The position numbers were made by a program, and so were the translations under genes. Shown in pieces: positions 14,304-24,900 of a DNA stretch of 42,397 bases (position 1 is its first letter; each line of letters begins with the position of its first letter). The stretch is from contig KE354375.1 in assembly GCA_000415505.1 (NCBI GenBank), forward strand, positions 1 to 42,397, in the 5' to 3' direction. The notes below the pieces were generated by a model that was not told the DNA's origin, searched no databases, and saw only the letters and a program-made list of their open reading frames with translations. This stretch comes from Streptomyces afghaniensis 772 (GTDB lineage: Bacteria > Actinomycetota > Actinomycetes > Streptomycetales > Streptomycetaceae).

Positions 14304-14388
14304 GCGGGGCGCGGGTTTCCCTGCCTTCGGCTGAAGTAGCCATGGGAAACGCACCCCGCACATGAGGACCGGGGCAGATCGTCCCCGG
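14304..14388 (+). promoter_or_regulatory. Structured leader of glpF-glpK (two hairpins)
   Basis: A long interrupted hairpin is formed by GCGGGG (14304-14309) with CCCCGC (14354-14359), GTTTCCC (14315-14321) with GGGAAAC (14344-14350), and an apical CTTC-GGCT-GAAG (14325-14336). A second hairpin CCGGGG/CCCCGG (14369-14388) ends 20 nt before the glpF ATG. It could be an mRNA leader structure or operator for glycerol control; no known riboswitch class was recognised. Confidence 0.4.
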
Positions 14389-14408
14389 GCCTCGGCCTAG
14401 GAGCCGCC

Positions 14409-15206
14409 ATGAGCAACGTAGACATCTTCGTCGGCGAGATCATCGGCACGGCGATCCTGATCCTCTTCGGCGCGGGGGTCTGCGCCGCCGTCACCCTGAG
14501 GTTCTCGAAGGCCAGGGCGTCGGGCTGGATCGTCATCGCGTTCGGCTGGGGATTCGGTGTCCTGGCCGGCGCGTACACCGCCGCCCCGCTGTCGGGCGGC
14601 CACATCAATCCCGCCGTGACTCTTGGCCTGGCCGTCGACACAGGCGTGTGGGACAAGGTCTGGGTCTACCTGCTCGGGCAGATCGTGGGGGCGATGCTGG
14701 GCGCCGTCCTGGCGTACCTGCTCTACTTCGCCCAGTTCCAGGCCAACGTACGGCAGACGGGCACCACGGACGGCACGGTGGACGAGCCGGTGCCGACACT
14801 CGGCATCTTCTCCACCATCCCGGAGATCAGAAACCCGGTCGCCAACCTGATGACGGAGATCCTCGCGACCATCGCCCTGGTGCTTCCCATCCTCGCGCTG
14901 GTCGGCGACGACAGGGTCGTCCAGGGGGTCGGCATCGGGCCGATCCCGGGCGAAGGAGCCGGAATCTATGGCTCCGGCATCTCGATCCTGCTGGTTTCCC
15001 TGCTGGTCGTCGGGATCGGCCTCTCGCTCGGTGGGCCCACCGGCTACGCGATCAACCCCGCACGTGACCTGGGGCCGCGCATCGTGCACCAGTTCCTCCC
15101 GATCCCGAACAAGGGAACGTCCGACTGGGGGTACGCCTGGATCCCGGTGGCAGGGCCTGCGGCCGGCGGAATTCTCGGGGCCCTCATCTACAACGCAGCC
15201 TTCTGA
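14409..15206 (+). CDS. glpF: Glycerol uptake facilitator (aquaglyceroporin)
   Basis: 265-residue membrane channel of the MIP family that lets glycerol diffuse into the cell. Six membrane helices are evident. Both pore NPA motifs are present, GGHINPAV in the first half and YAINPARDLGPR in the second; the Asp after the second NPAR is typical of glycerol-conducting members. The start ATG at 14409 is preceded by AGGAG. It is followed 24 bp later by glpK, so the pair forms a glycerol uptake and phosphorylation operon. Unlike the classic Streptomyces gyl operon, no glpD follows. Confidence 0.95.
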   Translation: MSNVDIFVGEIIGTAILILFGAGVCAAVTLRFSKARASGWIVIAFGWGFGVLAGAYTAAPLSGGHINPAVTLGLAVDTGVWDKVWVYLLGQIVGAMLGAVLAYLLYFAQFQANVRQTGTTDGTVDEPVPTLGIFSTIPEIRNPVANLMTEILATIALVLPILALVGDDRVVQGVGIGPIPGEGAGIYGSGISILLVSLLVVGIGLSLGGPTGYAINPARDLGPRIVHQFLPIPNKGTSDWGYAWIPVAGPAAGGILGALIYNAAF

Positions 15207-15230
15207 CCAAGCGATCAAGAGGTAGTAGCC

Positions 15231-16751
15231 ATGACGGACAACTCCGAGAAGTACGTAGCAGCGATCGACCAGGGCACCACCTCGAGCCGCTGCATCGTCT
15301 TCAACCAGAACGGTGCCATCGTCGCCGTGGACCAGCGTGAGCACCGCCAGATCTTCCCCAAGCCCGGGTGGGTGGAGCACGACGCCACCGAGATCTGGTC
15401 CAAGGTGCAGGCGGTGGTCGCCGGGGCGCTCGCCAAGGCCGGTCTGCGCGCCGACCAGCTGAGCGCGATGGGAATCACCAACCAGCGCGAGACGACCCTC
15501 CTGTGGGACCGCACGACGGGGAAGCCGGTGCACAACGCCATCGTGTGGCAGGACACGCGGACGGCGGCGCTGTGCAACCAGCTCGGCGGCTCGGAGGGAC
15601 AGGACCGTTTCCGCGAGCAGACGGGTCTGCCGCTGGCCACCTACTTCTCCGGGCCCAAGGCGGCCTGGCTGCTCGACAACGTGCCCGACCTCCGGTCCCG
15701 GGCCGAACGCGGTGAGATCGCCTTCGGAACGATCGACTCCTGGCTGATCTGGAACCTCACCGGCGGCACCGACGGCGGGCAGCACGTCACCGACGTGACC
15801 AATGCCGGGCGCACCATGCTGATGAACCTGGAGACCCTGCAGTGGGACTCCTCGATCTGCTCGGCGATGAACATTCCCGAGGCCATGCTGCCGGAGATCC
15901 GGTCCTCCGCCGAGGTGTACGGCACCGCCGTCGGCCAGCTCGCCGGCGTGCCCGTGGCCTCCGCGCTGGGCGACCAGCAGGCCGCCGTGTTCGGCCAGGC
16001 CTGCTACGACGTGGGCACCGCGAAGAACACGTACGGCACGGGCAGCTTCCTGCTGCTCAACACCGGCAACCGTCCGGTGTCGTCGAAGAGCGGTCTGCTG
16101 ACGACGATGGGTTACAAGATCGGGAGCGAGGCGCCGGTCTACTGTCTGGAGGGGTCGATAGCCATAACGGGCGCGCTGGTCCAGTGGTTCCGCGACCAGC
16201 TCGGCATCATCCGGACCGCCGACGAGATCGAGCCCCTGGCCGCGAGTGTGGAGGACAACGGCGGTGCCTACATCGTGCCGGCGTTCTCGGGCCTGTTCGC
16301 GCCGTACTGGCGCTCGGACGCGCGTGGTGTGGTCACCGGGCTGACCCGGTACGTCACGAAGGCGCACCTCGCGCGCGCGGTGCTGGAGGCGACGAGCTGG
16401 CAGACCCGCGAGGTCGTGGACGCCATGTACCAGGACTCCGGGGTGCACATCACCACCCTGAAGGTCGACGGCGGCATGACGAAGAACAACCTGCTCATGC
16501 AGCACCAGGCGGATGTGCTGGACGTGCCGGTGGTGCGGCCCAAGGTCTCCGAGACGACCTGTCTGGGCGCCGCGTACGCGGCCGGTCTGGCCACCGGTGT
16601 GTGGAACGACCTGGACGAGCTCAAGGCGCACTGGCAGAAGGACGTCGAGTGGACACCGTCCATGGACGCGTCGGTGCGGGACCGCGAGCACCGCAACTGG
16701 CGCAAGGCCGTGGAGAAGAGCTTCGGCTGGGAGGAGGACGCCGACAGCTAG
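15231..16751 (+). CDS. glpK: Glycerol kinase
   Basis: 506-residue FGGY-family kinase that phosphorylates glycerol to glycerol 3-phosphate with ATP. The N-terminal phosphate loop is [25 protein letters not shown] and the glycerol-binding WQDTR, and the C-terminal ATP-domain segments [14 protein letters not shown] and [14 protein letters not shown], are all intact. The length is that of typical bacterial glycerol kinases. GAGGT precedes the ATG. It is coupled to glpF and ends at a strong bidirectional terminator shared with the convergent cvnD. Confidence 0.97.
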   Translation: MTDNSEKYVAAIDQGTTSSRCIVFNQNGAIVAVDQREHRQIFPKPGWVEHDATEIWSKVQAVVAGALAKAGLRADQLSAMGITNQRETTLLWDRTTGKPVHNAIVWQDTRTAALCNQLGGSEGQDRFREQTGLPLATYFSGPKAAWLLDNVPDLRSRAERGEIAFGTIDSWLIWNLTGGTDGGQHVTDVTNAGRTMLMNLETLQWDSSICSAMNIPEAMLPEIRSSAEVYGTAVGQLAGVPVASALGDQQAAVFGQACYDVGTAKNTYGTGSFLLLNTGNRPVSSKSGLLTTMGYKIGSEAPVYCLEGSIAITGALVQWFRDQLGIIRTADEIEPLAASVEDNGGAYIVPAFSGLFAPYWRSDARGVVTGLTRYVTKAHLARAVLEATSWQTREVVDAMYQDSGVHITTLKVDGGMTKNNLLMQHQADVLDVPVVRPKVSETTCLGAAYAAGLATGVWNDLDELKAHWQKDVEWTPSMDASVRDREHRNWRKAVEKSFGWEEDADS

Positions 16752-16781
16752 CCACGCGCGCGTGAAGGGTCGTTTCCGGAG

Positions 16782-16813
16782 GGACCGTACCCCTGTCGGC
16801 GGGGGTACGGTCC
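16782..16813. terminator. Bidirectional terminator between glpK and cvnD
   Basis: GGACCGTACCCC (16782-16793) and GGGGTACGGTCC (16802-16813) form a 12-bp perfect stem with an 8-nt loop. It lies between the convergent ends of glpK (16751) and cvnD (16836). There is no long U tract, as is common for Streptomyces terminators. Confidence 0.85.
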
Positions 16814-16835
16814 GCGCCCGCCGGTCGGCCTGGCG

Positions 16836-17441
16836 TCAGGTGGTCACCGTCTGACGGCGGTCGGCCGCGTACGCCATGGCGTGCTGGACGACGCCGATGA
16901 GTGCTTCCTTGACCGACTCGCGGTCACGGGCGTCGCACATCAGGAGCGGAACGCCGTCGTCGAGGTCGAGGGCCTGGCGGACGTCCTCGACCGGGTAACG
17001 CGGTGCGCCCTCGAAGCAGTTGACGCCGACGAGGAACGGTATCGAGCGCCGTTCGAAGTAGTCCACGGCGGCGAAGGAGTCCTCCAGGCGGCGCGTGTCG
17101 GCGAGGACGACGGCTCCGAGGGCGCCCTCGGAGAGCTCGTCCCACATGAACCAGAACCGCTCCTGACCGGGCGTTCCGAAGAGGTACAGCACCAGGTCCT
17201 CGCGGAGCGTGATGCGGCCGAAGTCCATGGCCACGGTCGTGGTGTGCTTGCCTTCCACACCGCTGGTGTCGTCGACCGGGCGCCCGGCCTCGGTGAGCAG
17301 CTCCTCGGTGCGCAGCGGCCGGATCTCGCTGACCGCGCCGACGAGCGTGGTCTTGCCCACGCCGAAACCGCCGGCCACCAGGATCTTGAGCGTGACGGGC
17401 TCGACCGGAGGCTTGCCGCGCTCAGAACGCCCGAAGATCAT
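16836..17441 (-). CDS. cvnD: Conservon small GTPase-like protein CvnD
   Basis: 201-residue Ras/MglA-like ATP/GTP-binding protein, last gene of a conservon. The P-loop is GGFGVGKTT, switch region DFGRITL, G3 [12 protein letters not shown]; the G4 motif is the atypical VNCFEGAP usual in CvnD. It is expected to work with the CvnA sensor, CvnB and CvnC at the membrane. The ATG at 17441 has AGGAG 10-14 nt upstream and gives the family start [12 protein letters not shown]. However, there is no stop codon between the preceding oplAH gene and this ATG, so it can also be read as the C-terminal part of a 1411-residue fusion. Confidence 0.93.
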   Translation of the reverse strand: MIFGRSERGKPPVEPVTLKILVAGGFGVGKTTLVGAVSEIRPLRTEELLTEAGRPVDDTSGVEGKHTTTVAMDFGRITLREDLVLYLFGTPGQERFWFMWDELSEGALGAVVLADTRRLEDSFAAVDYFERRSIPFLVGVNCFEGAPRYPVEDVRQALDLDDGVPLLMCDARDRESVKEALIGVVQHAMAYAADRRQTVTT

Positions 17442-20400
17442 CGATCTCTTCTCCTGCTTGATGGGGGTCGGCGACGGCGGGCCGTAGCCTCCGCCGCCTG
17501 GGGTTTCGATGACGAGTACGTCGCCGGTGACGACGTCCGCGGAGTCGCTGCCGCCGAGTTCCGTCACGGTACCGTCGGCGTGTTCCACCCGGTTGGCGCC
17601 GAGAGCGCCCGGTTCTCCGCCCGCCATACCGTACGGGGGGACACGGCGGTGCTGGGACAGCGTGGAGACGGTCATGGGCTCCAGGAACCGGATACGACGC
17701 ACAGCGCCGTCGCCGCCGCGCCACCGGCCGGCTCCGCCGCTGCCGCGCCGGACCGCGAACTCCTCCAGGCGCACGGGCAGTCGCCACTCCAGGACCTCGG
17801 GGTCGGTGAGGCGGGAGTTGGTCATGTGCGTCTGGACGACGGGGGCGCCGGGGAAACCGTCGCCCGCGCCGGAGCCGGGGGCGACGGTCTCGTAGTACTG
17901 GTGGCGTTCGTTGCCGAAGGTGACGTTGTTCATGGTCCCGGAGCCCTCGGCCTGCACGCCGAGCGCCGCGTAGAGGGCGCCGGTGATGGCCTGGGAGGTC
18001 TCCACGTTGCCGGCGACGACGGCGGCCGGTGGCTCGGGTGAGAGCAGGGAGCCGGGCGGTACGACGATGTCCAGGGGGCGCAGGCAGCCGTCGTTGAGGG
18101 GGATGTCGTCGGCGACGAGCGTGCGGAAGACGTACAGGACGGCCGCGTTGACGACCGAGAAGGGGGCGTTGAAGTTGGTGGGCAGCTGCGCCGAGGTGCC
18201 GGTGAAGTCGATGGTCGCGGCACGGTTCTCGCGGTCCACGCGCACGCTGACCCGGATGATCGCGCCCGAGTCGGTCTCATAGGCGTAGTCACCGTCGTCG
18301 AGGGCGTCGATGACGCGGCGTACGGCCTCTTCCGCGTTGTCCTGGACGTGCCTCATGTAGGCCTGGACGACGTCGAGACCGAAGTCCGCGATCATGCGGC
18401 CGACCTCGTCGACGCCCTTCTGGTTGGCGGCGATCTGCGCGCGCAGGTCGGCGAGGTTGGTCTTGGGATTGCGCGAGGGGTACGGCGCCTCGGTGAGGAG
18501 GCGGAGGGTCTCGTCCTCGCGGAAGCGGCCGTTCTCGGCGAGCAGCCAGTTGTCGAAGAGGACGCCCTCCTCCTCGATGGTGCGGCTGTTCGCGGGCATG
18601 GAGCCGGGGGCGATGCCTCCGATCTCTGCGTGGTGGCCGCGTGAGGCGACGTAGAAGAGGATCTCCGGGTCACTCTCCGTGTCGTCCGACGGTGCGGCGT
18701 CGAAGACCGGGGTGATCACGGTGACGTCGGGCAGATGGGTGCCGCCGTGGTACGGGTCGTTGACGGCGTAGGTGTCGCCCGGGCGCATGCCAGAGCCCCG
18801 CCGCCGGATGACCTCCTTGACGCTCGTGCCCATGGAGCCCAGGTGAACGGGGATGTGCGGGGCGTTGGCCACCAGGTTTCCGTCCGGGTCGAAGAGCGCG
18901 CAGGAGAAGTCCAGGCGCTCCTTGATGTTGACGGACTGGGCCGTGGATTCGAGGCGGGCACCCATCTGTTCGGCGATGGACATGAACAGGTTGTTGAAGA
19001 CCTCAAGCAGAACCGGGTCGACTTTCGTGTCGAGTTCGGAACTCTGCGTAATCGCGGCGCGTTCCATGACCAGATGCCCGTGGTCCGTCGCCGCGGCCCG
19101 CCAGCCGTCGTCGACGACGGTCGTCGCGCCGGGTTCGGTGATGATCGCGGGACCGGTGACGGTGTCGCCGGGGGGAAGGTCCTCGCGGCGGTGGAGGGGT
19201 ACGTCGCGCCAGGCTCCGCCCGTGTGAAGGCGGACGGACCGGGGCGCCGCAGGGCTGCCGTCGGCGGTGGCTTCGCAGGGAGCGAGAGCGGAGAGATCGG
19301 GGGGTTCGGTGATGCCGGTGGCTTCGACGGAGAGGGCTTCGACAACGATCGGGCGGTCGAGCGTGAAGGAGTACGTGGCGCGATGACGTTCTTCGAAGGC
19401 GTGCCGCATGGTGCGCGGCTCGGTCAGCTCGACGGTGAGGGTGGTGTCGGTGCCGTCGTAGCGGAGCTGCGCGCGGCGGGTGATCTCGATGTGCTCCTCG
19501 GGGACGTCCTCGGCGAGGAGTTCGGCGCGTGCCGCGGCTTCCAGGTCTTCGGCGGTCTTGAGGACGCCGGGCATGGAGGCGGGTTCCAGTGGTGCCTCGA
19601 CGGACTGTTCGCGCATGGCGGTGGTGTCGGCGAGTCCGATGCCGAGTGCGGAGAGGACACCGGCCATGGGCGGCACGAGGACGGTGCGGATGCCGAGCGA
19701 GTCGGCGACCAGGCAAGCGTGCTGGCCGCCGGCGCCGCCGAAGGTGGTGAGGGCGTAGCGGGTGACGTCATGGCCCTTCTGGACCGAGATCCGCTTCACG
19801 GCGGACGCGATGTTGGCGACGGCGATCTGCAGGTAACCCTCGGCGACCTGTTCGGGGGTGCGGTCATCGCCCGTCTTCTCGCGGATCTCGCGCGCGAGGG
19901 CGGCGAAGCGGTCCCGGACGAGCGCGTCGTCGAGGGGCTCGTCACCGTTCGCGCCGAACACGTTCGGGAAATGGGCGGGCTGGATGCGGCCGAGCATGAC
20001 GTTGGCGTCGGTGACGGCGAGGGGGCCGCCGCCGCGGTAGCAGGCCGGCCCCGGGTCCGCGCCCGCCGAGTCCGGCCCTACGCGGTAGCGGGAGCCGTCG
20101 AAGTGCAGGACCGAGCCGCCGCCGGCGGCGACGGTGTGGATGTCGAGCATGGGGGCGCGCAGCCGGACGCCGGCGATCCGGCTGGTGAAGACACGTTCGT
20201 ACTCGCCCGCGAAGTGGGAGACGTCGGTGGAGGTCCCGCCCATGTCGAAGCCGATGACGCGGTCGAAGCCGGCGAGCTGCGACATGCGGGCCATCCCGAC
20301 GATGCCGCCGGCCGGCCCGGACAGGATGGCGTCCTTGCCGCGGAACTGCCCGGCCTCGGTGAGACCGCCGTTGGACTGCATGAACATCAGCCGTACGCCT

Positions 20401-21071
20401 TCGAGGGCGTCGGCGACGTGCCGGACGTAGCGGCGCAGGACGGGAGAGAGGTAGGCGTCGACGACGGCGGTGTCCCCGCGGGGGACGAGTTTCATCAGGG
20501 GGCCGACCTCGCTGGAGAGCGAGATCTGCGGGAAGCCGATGCGGGCGGCGAGTTCCCCGACGGCTTGTTCGTGGGCGGGGTGGAGGTGGCTGTGCATGCA
20601 GACCACGGCGACGGCCCGGATCCCGTCGTCGTAGGCCTCCTGGAGAGGTCCGGCGAGGGCGTCCAGGTCGGGCGCGCGCAGCTGGGTGCCGTCGGCGGCG
20701 ATGCGTTCGTCGACCTCGACGACCCGTTCGTACAGCAGCTCGGGCAGTTCGATGCGGCGGGCGAAGATGCTCGGGCGGTTCTGGTAGGCGATGCGCAGAG
20801 CGTCGTGGAAGCCGCGGGTGATGACGAGCAGGGTGCGTTCGCCCTTGCGCTCCAGGAGGGCGTTGGTGGCGACCGTCGTGCCCATGCGCACGGTGTCGAC
20901 AGGGTCGTCGGAGTCGGCCAGCAGGGTGCGGACGCCCTCGACGGCCGCGTCGGTGTAGCGGGCCGGGCTGTCCGACAGGAGCTTGTGCGTGAGCAGCCGG
21001 CCGTCCGGGCGACGCGCGACGATGTCGGTGAAGGTGCCGCCTCGGTCAACCCAGAACTGCCAGCCTGCCAC
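17442..21071 (-). CDS. oplAH: ATP-dependent 5-oxoprolinase, OplAH/HyuA-HyuB type, inside the conservon
   Basis: 1210 codons, the full length of eukaryotic-type 5-oxoprolinases, which open 5-oxoproline to glutamate using ATP. The HyuA half starts [19 protein letters not shown], with [13 protein letters not shown] and [10 protein letters not shown] at the nucleotide and metal site; the HyuB half runs from about residue 685 ([23 protein letters not shown]) to the end [17 protein letters not shown]. Start is GTG at 21071, 24 bp after the cvnC stop. There is no stop codon: the frame continues through [11 protein letters not shown] into CvnD. A C5 run (17463-17467) lies in this linker; with one more C the protein would instead end at 17422, overlapping cvnD by 20 nt. 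Hydantoinase activity is an alternative, but the fused full-length form favours 5-oxoprolinase. Confidence 0.93.
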
Positions 21072-21095
21072 GTCAGTACCCCGCTTCCGCGCCGC

Positions 21096-21491
21096 TCACA
21101 GCGCCCGGAGGCCGTTGATCACGTCGCGCAGAATACTCTCGTCCGGCAGTTCGGCAGGGGGTACGGGCCGGTTCACATGGACGAATTCCGCGTCCACGAG
21201 ATCTCCGACAAGGACCCGTACCACCCCGATCGGCAGGTCGAGTTCCGCTGCGAGTTCGGCGACCGACTGCGGGACGTCACGACACAGTTCGACGATGTCC
21301 ACATGCTCCGGGGAGAGCATGTGGTCCGCTTCCGGGTCGTCCGCGTGCGGTTCCGTGACCACGACCGCGATCAGGTCCAGGCGGTGCTGGCCCTGGCTGC
21401 TGGTGCGGCCGCGCGTCATGGCGTACGGACGGACGACCGGTCCGGCCTCGTCGTCGAACCAGTGGCTTCTTCCCTGACCGTCAGCGCTCAT
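21096..21491 (-). CDS. cvnC: Conservon protein CvnC (DUF742)
   Basis: 131-residue DUF742 protein, third gene of the conservon. It has the characteristic VRPYAMTRGRT segment near the N-terminus and a winged-helix-like C-terminal half (CRDVPQSVAELAAELDLPIGVVRVLVGDLVDAEFV), ending DESILRDVINGLRAL. In studied conservons CvnC interacts with CvnA and CvnB; a biochemical activity is not established. It begins 9 bp after the cvnB stop and is followed by oplAH rather than, as usual, directly by cvnD. Confidence 0.95.
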   Translation of the reverse strand: MSADGQGRSHWFDDEAGPVVRPYAMTRGRTSSQGQHRLDLIAVVVTEPHADDPEADHMLSPEHVDIVELCRDVPQSVAELAAELDLPIGVVRVLVGDLVDAEFVHVNRPVPPAELPDESILRDVINGLRAL

Positions 21492-21500
21492 GTCATCCCA

Positions 21501-21935
21501 CTACCCGCCTGCGGGCAGATCGGTGCGCGGAGCGGCACCCAGATGCACACCCACCCGCTTCACCAGGAGCGTCATCTCGTAGGCGACCTGACCGACGTCC
21601 GAGTCGGCGTCCGAGAGGACGGCGAGGCAGCTGCCGTCGCCGGCGGCCGTCACGAACAGGAAGGCGTCGTCGAGCTCGACGACCGTCTGACGGACGTTGC
21701 CGGCCTCGAAGTGGCGTCCCACGCCCTTGGCGAGGCTGTGGAACCCGGAGGCGACGGCGGCCAGGTGCTCGCTGTCCTCCCTGGTCAGGTCCCTGGACAC
21801 TCCGGTCGGCAATCCGTCGCCGGAGAGCACGAGGGCCTTGCGGATGCTCGCGACGCGGTCCACCAGGTCGTCGAGGAGCCAGTTCAGCTCCCCCTTGTTG
21901 GCTGCGGTGTGGCCGGTGGCCTTCGGTGCGGTCAT
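21501..21935 (-). CDS. cvnB: Conservon roadblock/LC7 protein CvnB
   Basis: 144-residue roadblock/LC7-domain protein, a probable regulator of the partner GTPase CvnD in the way MglB acts on MglA. It shows the family start (ELNWLLDDLVDRVASIRKALVLSGDGLPTG) and central strands (VVELDDAFLFVTAAGDGSCLAVL). Its ATG overlaps the cvnA stop (ATGA at 21935-21932), indicating translational coupling. Confidence 0.96.
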   Translation of the reverse strand: MTAPKATGHTAANKGELNWLLDDLVDRVASIRKALVLSGDGLPTGVSRDLTREDSEHLAAVASGFHSLAKGVGRHFEAGNVRQTVVELDDAFLFVTAAGDGSCLAVLSDADSDVGQVAYEMTLLVKRVGVHLGAAPRTDLPAGG

Positions 21936-24900
21936 CGACCGTCCCCCTCTGTCGTTCCTTGTCGTGCTGTGCCGCTGTGGGCGGCGTCGCCCGCTGCGTT
22001 CTCCTCGCGGCCGCGCTTCCAGCCGCGCTGGAGCGAGGCCATACGGCTGCGTACTTCGTCGGCGTCGCGTTCGACGGGCTCGGCTCTGTCCTCCGTACGC
22101 GGCTCGGACCCCCGCTTCAGCTGCGGTGCCAGGTTGGCCTGGCGCACGCGCCGGGGCAGCGGCGCGGTGCCGGACCGAGGCTCGTTCGGTGCGGATCCGG
22201 GAGCCTGCCCCCGTCTTCCGGAGCCGGGAGTCGCCCCGGTCTCCCGGGGCGTGGCACCGGAGCCGGTCATCTGGCCCGCGGGCCCGCCGGTGGGCTCCGG
22301 CCCGAGGCCCGACCTACGGTCGAAGCCGTCTTGGCCGCTCGATGCGATCTCCGCGCGGCGTGTCCGCGTGGGGAGAGTGGGCGGCTCCGGCCCGGTGCCG
22401 GAGGAGACCGGTGATTCGGTGCGGTCGTCGTTCCGGCCGGCGGCGCCGATGCCGCGGCGGCCGGACTCCGCCCCACGACGGCGGGCAGGCAGGGGCGGCG
22501 GTGAGTCCGGCTGCTGGTTTTCGCCTCGCCGGCTGCCGGTCGAGGAGCCTTCGGTGCGGCGGCGGACCGGAAGCGCGGACGCGGGCTCCGGCCCGGACCG
22601 GCCCGTGGCCCCGCCGCTCACGGAGTCGTCGCCCTGGCGACGCGAAGGAAGCGGGGAGGTGCCGCCCGGCTCCGCTCGACCGGTGCCCGTGGTGCTCTCC
22701 TCGTCCGTCTTCCCTCGCCGGGGGCGCTGCTCGGTGACCGGGCGCCCGTGCGAGCTGACCAGCTTCGGGGTGTGGCGGCGCGGCAGCTGGACCGGGGCGT
22801 TCGGGTCGTCGTCGGTGTCGGTCCGGTCGTGTGCGCTGTGGGCGTCGGCTGCCTGGTGCGGACCGGGGCGTCGGCCGGCTGCCTCGTCCTGGGCGCGGGT
22901 GAGGGGCCGGGGGCGGAACAGGGCGCCGTGTTCGCTGTCCTCGTCATCGAGCGCGCCGGGGAAGTCGCCGATGGCGTCCAGGTCGACGGGCGCCTCCAGC
23001 TCCACCGGTCCGTCCAGGAGGGAGGCCGGCAGGCCGGGCCGTTGCGCGGGTCCCTGGGACAGCGCGGCGCGGCGGCTGTCCTGCGGCTCGCTCTCCTTGG
23101 CCAGCTGGGGGCGGTCGAGTCGGAAGCCGATGCCGTTCGTGTCCGGGACGTCGTCCGTCAGCAGGGCGTCCGGGATGAAGACGACCGCGGTCGTGCCGCC
23201 GTACGGGGAGGGCTGCAAGGAGACGCGGACGTTCTGTCGCTGGGCGAGACGGCTGACCACGAACAGGCCGAGCCGGTCGGTGTCGGACAGCTCGAACTCC
23301 GGGGTCTCGGCGAGCCGGAGGTTGGCGTCCAGGAGCGCTTCGGCGGCCATGCCGAGACCGCGGTCGTGGATCTCCAGGGTGAAGCCGTTGGCGACCCGCT
23401 CGCCCAGGACCTGGACGGCGGTGTGCGGCGGCGAGAAGACAGTGGCGTTCTCGAGGAGTTCCGCCACGAGATGCGTGATGTCGGCGACGGCCGGGCCGGT
23501 GACGGCGATACGCGGAAGGCGGCGGACCTCGATGCGCTCGTAGTCCTCGACCTCGGCCACGGCGGCGCGTACGACGTCCATGAGCTGGACGGGCTTTCGC
23601 CACTGCCGGGAGGGCGCGGCGCCGGAGAGGATCACGAGGCCCTCGGCGTGCCGGCGCATGCGGGTGGTCAGGTGGTCGAGACGGAACAGATCGGCGAGTT
23701 CCTCGGTGTCCTCGGTCCGGCGCTCCATGGCGTCGAGCAGGGTGAGCTGCTTGTGGAGCAGGACCTGGCTGCGCCGCGCGAGGTTGACGAAGACCTCGGA
23801 GACGCCGGCGCGCAGTTCGGCCTGCTTGACGGCGGCTTCGACGGCGGCGCGCTGAAGGGTGTTGAGGGCCTGGCCGACCTCGCCCATCTCGTTCTTGTCG
23901 TACTCCAGGCGCGGGACCTCGGTCTCCACGTCGACCTGCTCGCCCGCAGACAGCCTGCGCATCACGCTGGGCAGCCGCACTCCGGACGCCTCGTGGGCCT
24001 CCAGACGCAGCTGCCGCAGGTCACGGATGAGGGTGCGGCCGACGCGCACGGACAGGAAGAGGGAGACCAGGAGAGCGAGCAGGCCGAGCACGCCGGCGAT
24101 GACAGCCTTGGCGATGACGCCCATGGCCACCGGTTCGACGCGGTTCTGATAGCGGTCGTTGGCTTGGTCGTTGAGCGTGCCGAGCTCGTCGAGCACGTTG
24201 CCGGCGGCGCTGTCCCAGCTCTTGGCGGTGACGCCACGCGGTGTTCCGTCGGCGGAGGAGAGGGCCGCTTCCTCGGCCACGCGCAGCGGAGCGGTGGAGG
24301 CGTTCTTCCAGAAGCTCTGGTAGCGGTCGCGTTCCGACACGGGCAGCAGCGGGAGGCTGGTGTCGTACATCAGGGTGCGCTGCGCCACGAGGTCGGAGAT
24401 GTCGCGCTCTTCCGAGTGGGAGATCTCGCCGACGATCAGGGCGGAGCCGAGGAGGGCGTCCTCGCGGGAGAGCAGTTCACGGGCGCGGGCGAGATTGACC
24501 AGCGCGCGGTACTGCTTGTCCAGTTCCACGTTGTCGACGACGTGGAGGTTGGCGAGCAGGACGTAGCACGGGTCGACCAGCCTGTTGTAGAGGTCGAGGG
24601 CCTGGGAGCGGTTGACGGTGCCGTCCTCGACGCTGCGGCGCAGCGACTCGATGCCTTCGAAGGCGTCCAGGACCGCGGTCAGCCGCTCGTCGGTGTCCGC
24701 TCCCATCGCGTCGCGCACGTCCGGATTCCGGGCGTTCTCGCGGATGCCGCCGACGGCCTCGTCGGTGGCGGTCCGGCTGCGCCGGAGCGCGGCGAGCCCG
24801 TCGGAGGCACGGGGGTCGGCGAGGTAGACCAGGGTCTGACGGCGCTCCTCCTGGAGGACGCGGACGGTGTCCTCGATGGGGTAGCCGATCTTCTCCACCA

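Noticed and set aside
13933-14365. Overlapping ~140-codon frames on both strands before glpF
   Set aside because: Neither shows a ribosome binding site or recognisable protein features; both lie in an inverted-repeat-rich intergenic region.
14397-16691. Long minus-strand frame opposite glpF-glpK
   Set aside because: Shadow frame; translation is compositionally biased and the plus-strand genes are certain.
18735-23543. 1602-codon open frame on the plus strand opposite oplAH and cvnABC
   Set aside because: Shadow of the minus-strand genes; no ribosome binding site, no recognisable domain.
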